From Prevotella sp. CAG:1058 (GTDB lineage: Bacteria; Bacteroidota; Bacteroidia; Bacteroidales; Bacteroidaceae), in NCBI GenBank assembly GCA_000433175.1, contig HF986711.1, positions 30,717-43,066 of the forward strand: a stretch of DNA of 12,350 bases, in the 5' to 3' direction. Of this stretch, positions 7,747-12,350 are shown piece by piece. The position numbers were made by a program, and so were the translations under genes. The stretch's first letter is position 1. Every line of letters begins with the position of its first letter. The notes under the pieces are model-generated. The model saw only the letters and a program-made list of their open reading frames with translations, was not told the DNA's origin and searched no databases.

Positions 7747-7800
7747 CTACCAGACCTCCACATTCTTCACCCTTTGTTCCCGACTCTTCACCTTGACGCG

Positions 7801-8628
7801 CTAAATGTTAAGCCACTTGTTGTTGATTACCTGCATGCGGCGGAATATCCTGTAAGACAGCCACCAGTCAACCAGTCCCCAAACGATGAACACCACAGCA
7901 GCCACCCAGACCATAGAGATAATAGTCTCGCGCAAAGCTACGGCGTAAGAAGTGTCGACAAAATTGATGAGTATTGGCGTAAACACAAGCCCGATGACAC
8001 AGTGGGCAAGCGTAGTCTGCACAAACTGGCGGCGGCGGAACAGTGTGCCGCCCAGTATATAGAGCGAGTGTACCCAGAAAGCCCAGGCATGTGCCATCAC
8101 AAATATTGCCGTAGCAAAGGCAACGTCGTTGGTGTTGAGCGAGTTTATGCTTACATTCGTATTGGCGAAAATCATCGACAAGAACAACGGTACGGCGCTG
8201 CCCGTTATGCTGACTCCGGCTATCAGGCTGACAAGCATGCGGAAAAGGTCGGCCAGACAGAAAGCTACGAAAGCCATAAGCCACCACACTATCGTGGCAT
8301 AAAGCGCACGGGCGACAAACTTCTCAAGGTCAGTGGCAGGCAGCATCTTGAACGTTATGCGCTGCTCTTTGGTCTTCATGTTGTTGAAAATCCAGCATCC
8401 GCCGATGGAACAGATTATCAAAAAAACGAAAAGCGCAAACGATGTGAAGCTATTAAAATTATCAGCAACAACCATGTCAGACTTATTACGGCTCGACATT
8501 ACCTGCACCACGGCAAGCACGACGAACGCGAACGTCATTGAGGCGGTGTTTGTCAGTATCTCTTTCTTTGTCATCAGTGCATTCCATTTCAGCACACTGC
8601 CAAAGCGGTTTATGTCAAAATTTTTCAT
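7801..8628 (-). CDS. Six-helix membrane protein, probable ABC-2-type permease subunit (paralogue A)
   Basis: A 275-residue integral membrane protein starting at an ATG 18 bases after the ABC-2-type ATPase gene, so the two are almost certainly co-transcribed and their products probably form one transporter. Hydrophobic helices lie at roughly 24-45, 60-81, 106-138, 169-194, 204-224 and 235-255. The loop TKEQRITFKMLPATDLEKF (about 87-104) and the tail DWWLSYRIFRRMQVINNKW are nearly identical to those of the paralogue at 6817-7638, whereas the regions between differ strongly. Residues 140-170 are Asn/Ser/Thr-rich and probably extracytoplasmic. No catalytic motif is visible. Substrate and partner assignments are inference from gene order. 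Confidence 0.9.
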   Translation of the reverse strand: MKNFDINRFGSVLKWNALMTKKEILTNTASMTFAFVVLAVVQVMSSRNKSDMVVADNFNSFTSFALFVFLIICSIGGCWIFNNMKTKEQRITFKMLPATDLEKFVARALYATIVWWLMAFVAFCLADLFRMLVSLIAGVSITGSAVPLFLSMIFANTNVSINSLNTNDVAFATAIFVMAHAWAFWVHSLYILGGTLFRRRQFVQTTLAHCVIGLVFTPILINFVDTSYAVALRETIISMVWVAAVVFIVWGLVDWWLSYRIFRRMQVINNKWLNI

Positions 8629-8646
8629 TGTCTTTTGTCTTTAAAA

Positions 8647-9465
8647 TTATAATGCATGTTTAGTCAGAGCGTTGAAGAGCAGCTCAAGGTTGAGCGTAGT
8701 GTCGTCGTCGCCCTCGCGTTTGCGTGTTATTACGGCGTTGCCCTGCACCGACGGCTCGGCGTAGAGCACGTCGTCCTGCGGCTCGCCAAGCGAACGGAAC
8801 TCGAAGTTGTACTTAGAACAGATGTCGCTGACTGACGCGTTGAGAAGAATCTGTGAACGGTCGAGCATTACAATGTGGTCGAGCAGCGACTCGACGTCGT
8901 GCACCTGGTGGGTAGAGATTATCATAGTGCGGTCGTCGCCCATGTTGTTTGCAATGACACGGCGGAACTGGCTCTTCGACGGAATGTCCAGACCGTTGGT
9001 CGGCTCGTCCATGAGCAGCAGGCGGGTGTTGGCTGCAAGGGCGAAGCTCATGTACACCTTTTTCTTCTGTCCCATTGAAAGCTCCTTCAGGTGGATGTCG
9101 GGCGTAAGCTCGAAGTCGCGCAGGCAGCTCTCCAGAATCTCGCGGCTGAAGCGCGGATAGAACGGTTGGTTGAGCCTGACGTATGCGTCGAGAGTCATCG
9201 AGGCGAGGTCGAACTCCTCGGGAACGAGGAATATTTCCTCAAGCGTTTCTGCCCTATGCAACGATGTGTCGACACCGTCGATGGTTATCGAGCCTGCCGT
9301 GCGGCGTAGCAGTCCGCTGATAAGATAGAGCAAGGTAGACTTGCCCGTGCCGTTCTTGCCGAGCAGTCCGTAGATGTTATTGTCCTCAAGGTCGAGGTTG
9401 AAGCCGTCGAAAACATACTGTTTCGCGCCCTGGTACTTGTATTTAAGATTCTCGATGTGTATCAT
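8647..9465 (-). CDS. ABC-2-type (YtrB/CcmA-like) ABC transporter ATP-binding protein
   Basis: A 272-residue ATPase with Walker A GKNGTGKST (36-44), signature LSMGQKKKV (129-137), Walker B LLLMDEP (149-155) followed by TNGLDIP, and switch histidine 186 in IISTHQ. The Q-loop position reads FLVPEEF (79-85), lacking the usual glutamine; a Pro-Glu version is common in ABC-2-type ATPases. The last about 70 residues are an extension after the nucleotide-binding domain, ending in LNLELLFNALTKHAL, as often found in such subunits. It lies 40 bases after the small secreted-protein gene and 18 bases before the first six-helix membrane protein. With the two paralogous membrane proteins and the GntR gene it forms a Ytr-like transporter cassette. 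Exporter function is likely; the substrate is unknown. Confidence 0.95.
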   Translation of the reverse strand: MIHIENLKYKYQGAKQYVFDGFNLDLEDNNIYGLLGKNGTGKSTLLYLISGLLRRTAGSITIDGVDTSLHRAETLEEIFLVPEEFDLASMTLDAYVRLNQPFYPRFSREILESCLRDFELTPDIHLKELSMGQKKKVYMSFALAANTRLLLMDEPTNGLDIPSKSQFRRVIANNMGDDRTMIISTHQVHDVESLLDHIVMLDRSQILLNASVSDICSKYNFEFRSLGEPQDDVLYAEPSVQGNAVITRKREGDDDTTLNLELLFNALTKHAL

Positions 9466-9505
9466 TTTATTGTTGTTTTGATGATTGTTAATGTTGATTT
9501 ATAGA

Positions 9506-10012
9506 CTAAAAGCCGGCAAGCGAAGCCCTGTCGCAAGGCACTATGGCGAGAATGTTGCTGACCGGTGTCATTACTGAACTTCCCTCCTGAAGTTCGTAGT
9601 TGGTCACTGCCATAACCCCTTCGGTCGCCATGCGGTAGTCTGTGCGGCTGTCTGCCTTGCCGAAAGCCTGCTTATCCGGGTTCCACATACGGTGTGCCAG
9701 GCTGTAGCCGTCGTCCGTATAGGTGTATTCGTAACGACTGCGAGGCATCATCCGGCCGGTAGCAGCACTGCGGCTGTAAACCTCCTTCACCGTGACACGG
9801 CCCTCGGCGTCATATTCATAACGGTATTCAGCCTTGCCTATGAGGCTCTCGCCTTGTCTGTCAAACACGTACATTGTCTTTACCTGACCGTTGTCGATGT
9901 CGGCGTTATAATAATAAGGTGATTCAATATTGCTCGCCGAGTTAAGATAAAATGCCATTATTGTGGCGGTTGTGATAATAGTTCCCATAATTGTTAAAGT
10001 CTTAGATTGCAA
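9506..10012 (-). CDS. Small secreted protein, DUF3836-like, first gene of the unit
   Basis: A 168-residue protein if started at the TTG at 10012, or 160 residues from the ATG at 9988. The N-terminus is a hydrophobic signal-peptide-like segment (TIMGTIITTATIMAFYL); only the longer form has a basic residue (Lys4) before it, so the start stays open. The mature part has two similar modules, YRYEYDAEGRVTVKEVY (about 63-79) and YEYTYTDDGYSLAHRMWN (about 94-111), resembling YD/Rhs-like beta repeats and the DUF3836 family of Bacteroidales as I recall it. No enzymatic motif is seen. It lies directly behind the promoter and operator-like repeat and 40 bases before the ABC-2 ATPase gene. A role as a secreted sensor or accessory factor for the transporters is speculation. 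Confidence 0.8.
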   Translation of the reverse strand: MQSKTLTIMGTIITTATIMAFYLNSASNIESPYYYNADIDNGQVKTMYVFDRQGESLIGKAEYRYEYDAEGRVTVKEVYSRSAATGRMMPRSRYEYTYTDDGYSLAHRMWNPDKQAFGKADSRTDYRMATEGVMAVTNYELQEGSSVMTPVSNILAIVPCDRASLAGF

Positions 10013-10042
10013 ATGTTTTTATACTCTTATTGTCTTTATCAT

Positions 10043-10066
10043 AGTGTACTATTGTTGTAGTACACT
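10043..10066. promoter_or_regulatory. Operator-like perfect inverted repeat, candidate GntR (YtrA-type) binding site
   Basis: AGTGTACTA (10043-10051) and TAGTACACT (10058-10066) are perfect nine-base complementary arms around TTGTTG. The site begins one base after the -7 box of the promoter at 10068-10099 and should cover the transcription start, an ideal place for a repressor. The half-sites AGTGTA and TACACT are 12 bases apart; as I recall, B. subtilis YtrA uses the same half-sites at a similar spacing. I saw no other copy in the window. The link to the GntR gene at 6461-6820 is inference. Confidence 0.78.
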
Positions 10067-10067
10067 G

Positions 10068-10099
10068 CAAATGTAATGCAATATCAGATATATTGCAAA
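10068..10099 (-). promoter_or_regulatory. Bacteroidetes-type promoter (TTTG N20 TAnnTTTG)
   Basis: On the minus strand TTTG (10099-10096) is followed after 20 bases by TACATTTG (10075-10068). This matches the Bacteroidetes primary sigma factor consensus TTTG at -33 and TAnnTTTG at -7. Transcription would start around 10060-10063, inside the operator-like repeat, leaving a leader of about 50 bases to the TTG or 75 to the ATG of the first gene. No equally good promoter was seen further down the unit. Confidence 0.75.
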
Positions 10100-10252
10100 T
10101 TATCCGACAATAAAATTCAACCGGAATGCATGATTTAACATTCGTTTACAACAACAAACGGAACAACAATTACATATAAACACATTTTAACGTCATCTTC
10201 TTTCATAGCACCATGAAAAAGCAATGGCGCAGGAGGCAGGAAACGGGCAAAA

Positions 10253-10340
10253 TGCAAAAGGCGGCATATTGCAACGTAAAAGGCCGTCTTTGAGGCGCTA
10301 AAAGGTTACCTTTTATAATGCAAAAGACGACCTTTTGCAA
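10253..10340. repeat. Cluster of four short hairpin repeats, TGCAAAAG...CTTTTGCA family
   Basis: Four units lie side by side. TGCAAAAGGCGGCATATTGCAA (10253-10274, written here as 20 + AA for length) is a degenerate copy; GTAAAAGGCCGTCTTTGAGG (10276-10295) is degenerate; TAAAAGGTTACCTTTTA (10299-10315) is palindromic except its centre; and TGCAAAAG ACGAC CTTTTGCA (10319-10339) has perfect eight-base arms. They lie between the terminator of the T9SS gene and the promoter of the transporter unit, and share their core with the repeat at 5525-5595 and the terminator stem at 10456-10488. The spacer base content, not the arms, varies most. No coding potential is evident. Confidence 0.78.
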
Positions 10341-10455
10341 CGCGTTGAATATCAACATGTTGCAAGCATGACATAAAACTGCATGCCCAAACGGCACCGG
10401 CAGGCGGATAGTTTGAGGAATAATACAATGGGACGGCATAATACCACATACAAGA

Positions 10456-10488
10456 AAAGCCACCTTTTGCGCGGCAAAAGGTGGCTTT
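10456..10488 (-). terminator. Rho-independent-type terminator of the T9SS protein gene
   Basis: AAAGCCACCTTTTGC (10456-10470) and GCAAAAGGTGGCTTT (10474-10488) form a perfect 15-base-pair stem with a three-base loop. On the minus strand the stem ends in a T-rich run (GGCTTTTCTTG). It lies about 50 bases after the stop of the gene at 10538, the right place for its terminator. Being nearly symmetrical it could also stop plus-strand transcripts, but no plus-strand gene approaches it. Its loop-side sequence belongs to the same GCAAAAGG/CCTTTTGC family as the repeats at 10253-10340. Confidence 0.72.
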
Positions 10489-10537
10489 GTGAAGTGCTGC
10501 TGACTGCCAGCAGACTATTTAGCTGTCAACCCGGGCG

Positions 10538-12316
10538 TTATTTACCGTTCTTGGCAAACTTGGCCGTGGCGTTGCCTGCCTTGACGATGTATGTACCGTC
10601 GGCAATGCCTGAACCAGGTATTACGTGTACGCCGGCTTCGGCTGCAATGCCCTTGTATATCATGGCGCCGTTGACATCGTACAGGCTTACGGGCGTTCCG
10701 GCGCTGACTCCGTGGACAAGGATGTCGCCGCGTTCAACCGTAACACGCATTCCGCTGTAAACCTCGACGCCGTCTATGCCGGTGGCTGTGAGCGTCACGG
10801 GTGCCGAGAGCTTCTCGCCCGATACTGAGTAGATGGCCGATACCTGGTATTCAAGATATTTGTTGTCGGCCGGTGTTGCGTCGATGTACGACGTTTCTGT
10901 TACCGTTTCGCTGTTGAGACGCTCGTGGTTGCGGTACACGTTGTAGCCCATGAAGGCGTTTTTCTGCGATGCTGACTGGCTGCCGGCAGGCACTGACAAG
11001 AGCTTGACGGGGCCGGCCTGCTTCTTGGGAGCAAACGCCTTGCGCTGTGCCTTCATGGCGCCGTTAGGCTCGAGCGGGGCATTAGAATAAGGACTAAGCC
11101 CTATCGAGATGTTCCAGTTGGCGTCAATGCCTGTCTCGGAGTCGCTCAACAGGCTCCATGTCTGGCCGTCGCTGGAGTAGAGGTTGCCACGTCCGTTGTT
11201 GGCAGGACCGGCGTCGTAGCCAAGCGGTGCGGTTATCTCGTTGTGCTCTATGTATATTGCCACGAGCAGGTCTTTCGACGTGTTGACGGCGAGCGGCTCG
11301 TCAAGCTTCACGTTGTTGAACGAGTACTGGCGCAGGTCTGACACGTACTGCTGGCGCACGAGCGTGCTGCCCTCGTAAACGAGAACGAACAGAGCGTCTG
11401 GTATCTGGTTGATGTAGAACTCTACATCGGTAAGCGACAGCTGCTCGTAGTCCTTCAGGTCTGACGCATACCAGCGTGCTCCGGCGAAGAACGAGCCACC
11501 GTTGGCCACGCCTCCGGCGTCATAGCTGTTGCCGTCGTGCCAGCGCAGGTATATAGGTTCGCCCAGTGCGGGGAACTGCCAGCTGAGTTTCACGCTACCG
11601 TCGGCTTCATAACCGGCCTTAAGGCCTGTCGGTGCGAGGCCTCCGTTGTCGTAGTCGAGGTCGATGCCCACCTTGTCTGACAGTTCGCTGACGGCCGACA
11701 AAGTCGTGGTAAGGCGTGCCTGGTAGTCATAGTGTCCGGGCACGAGGTTGCGGTCTATGTAGCTTATGCCCGTTACGGGTTGCTCGTTTATCTGCTCGCC
11801 GTTGCGGAATATGTCGTAAGCGTACACGCTTGACGGTGTCTTCTGCGTGAACAGGCGTACTGCATCGATGAACTGTGTCTCGATGCCGGCCGGTTTCCTT
11901 ATCGCCAGATATTCTGTGCCTTCGGGTATGTCGGCTTCGATTTCAGTCCAGGCCTCATTGGTCTGGTATGCGTTCATCTGTATGAAGTCGGCGTCATCGG
12001 TGCCGCCTATCGAGCGCAACAGGCTTATTGAGCCGTGTCCGTTATGGTCGTCGGCGTTGCGCACGGCCATCTTCAGGCTTGCCATTCCGTCCACCGAGAG
12101 TATCATTGTGGCCTCGCCGTCGCCTTCGGTTTCCATTGCCTTGATGCCTTCGTAAGCATAGTCGGCAGTCACCTTCCATGCATCCGCCTTGTTGATCCAG
12201 CCTTCTACGCTGACAGGTTCCTGTGCATTGGCAGTCTCGAAGCTCTCGGCCTTGGCTGCGCCGTCGTTCATCTGCGGATCGGCGAACGAGAAGAGCACGT
12301 TGTAACCGTAACACAC
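10538..12316 (-). CDS. T9SS-exported Fn3-domain protein, 5' end uncertain or missing
   Basis: The frame gives 592 residues from a GTG at 12316 and is open to 12346, where an in-frame TAA (12349-12347) stops it. No signal peptide is present, yet the C-terminus (about 513-592, with TPVSLYDVNGAMIYKG and DGTYIVKAGNATAKFAKN) is a type A T9SS sorting domain, which requires Sec export; so the true N-terminus is missing, disrupted or frameshifted. Residues about 36-156 look like a beta-sandwich carbohydrate-binding or adhesin-type domain. Residues 163-220 resemble Fn3. LAPTGLKAGYEADGSVKLSW (227-246) starts another Fn3 that resumes at GYNVYRNHERLNS (457-469), with an inserted domain between (ARWYASDLKDY, GYDAGPA, NWNISIGL). 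Probably the C-terminal part of a larger surface or secreted protein. A hairpin terminator follows the stop. Confidence 0.8.
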   Translation of the reverse strand: MCYGYNVLFSFADPQMNDGAAKAESFETANAQEPVSVEGWINKADAWKVTADYAYEGIKAMETEGDGEATMILSVDGMASLKMAVRNADDHNGHGSISLLRSIGGTDDADFIQMNAYQTNEAWTEIEADIPEGTEYLAIRKPAGIETQFIDAVRLFTQKTPSSVYAYDIFRNGEQINEQPVTGISYIDRNLVPGHYDYQARLTTTLSAVSELSDKVGIDLDYDNGGLAPTGLKAGYEADGSVKLSWQFPALGEPIYLRWHDGNSYDAGGVANGGSFFAGARWYASDLKDYEQLSLTDVEFYINQIPDALFVLVYEGSTLVRQQYVSDLRQYSFNNVKLDEPLAVNTSKDLLVAIYIEHNEITAPLGYDAGPANNGRGNLYSSDGQTWSLLSDSETGIDANWNISIGLSPYSNAPLEPNGAMKAQRKAFAPKKQAGPVKLLSVPAGSQSASQKNAFMGYNVYRNHERLNSETVTETSYIDATPADNKYLEYQVSAIYSVSGEKLSAPVTLTATGIDGVEVYSGMRVTVERGDILVHGVSAGTPVSLYDVNGAMIYKGIAAEAGVHVIPGSGIADGTYIVKAGNATAKFAKNGK

Positions 12317-12350
12317 TGACTTAATACAGAAATACTTTACACCGTTTTAA

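Noticed and set aside
7705..8541. Long plus-strand ORF (278 codons), and similar ones at 1522-2160, 4198-4878 and 5886-6614
   Set aside because: Each lies opposite a well-supported minus-strand gene, has a low-complexity His/Arg/Tyr-rich composition, no recognisable motif and no promoter; they are antisense shadows.
10203..10463. Minus-strand ORF of 86 codons in the gene-free stretch
   Set aside because: It runs through the hairpin repeat cluster, has Cys/His/Pro-rich composition without a domain or good start context, and begins inside the terminator stem.

Overview
The window looks like a chromosomal piece of a Bacteroidales bacterium, most likely Prevotella-like. The reasons are a type IX secretion (T9SS) sorting tail on a fibronectin-like protein, a DUF3836-like small secreted protein, a promoter of the Bacteroidetes TTTG / TAnnTTTG type, mostly absent Shine-Dalgarno sequences, and AT-rich intergenic repeats. 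Genus is inference. Every gene I accept reads on the minus strand, so transcription runs from high to low coordinates.

Layout in transcription order. (1) 12346-10538: C-terminal part of a T9SS-exported Fn3-type protein whose 5' end is unclear, closed by a strong hairpin terminator (10456-10488). (2) 10537-10013: a 525-base gene-free stretch holding that terminator, a cluster of TGCAAAAG...CTTTTGCA repeats, a consensus Bacteroidetes promoter (10068-10099) and, one base after its -7 box, a 24-base operator-like inverted repeat (10043-10066). (3) 10012-6461: a small secreted protein, an ABC-2-type ATPase, two paralogous six-helix membrane proteins and a 119-residue GntR regulator of the YtrA type. 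(4) 6359-146: a LolD/MacB-type ATPase, two separate MacB/FtsX-type permeases, an HlyD/MacA-type periplasmic adaptor and a TolC-type outer-membrane channel, which together form a tripartite ABC efflux system. (5) 96-1: the start of a lipoprotein gene that leaves the window.

Blocks 3 and 4 have no convincing terminator between them and may be one unit of nearly 10 kb. Its order (ATPase + paired membrane proteins + GntR, then LolD-type ATPase + MacB-type permease) recalls the Bacillus subtilis ytr operon, extended here by a second permease, an adaptor and an outer-membrane factor. The inverted repeat at the lead promoter has half-sites like those I recall for YtrA, so the simplest model is that the GntR protein represses the whole unit by binding across the transcription start. 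An envelope-stress or antimicrobial signal would fit the family, but this is inference.

Intergenic gaps carry three kinds of repeats: a 44-base tandem array (4045-4213), a 22-base perfect inverted repeat (5525-5595) and the related hairpin cluster at 10253-10340. No tRNA, rRNA, CRISPR array or insertion sequence was seen.
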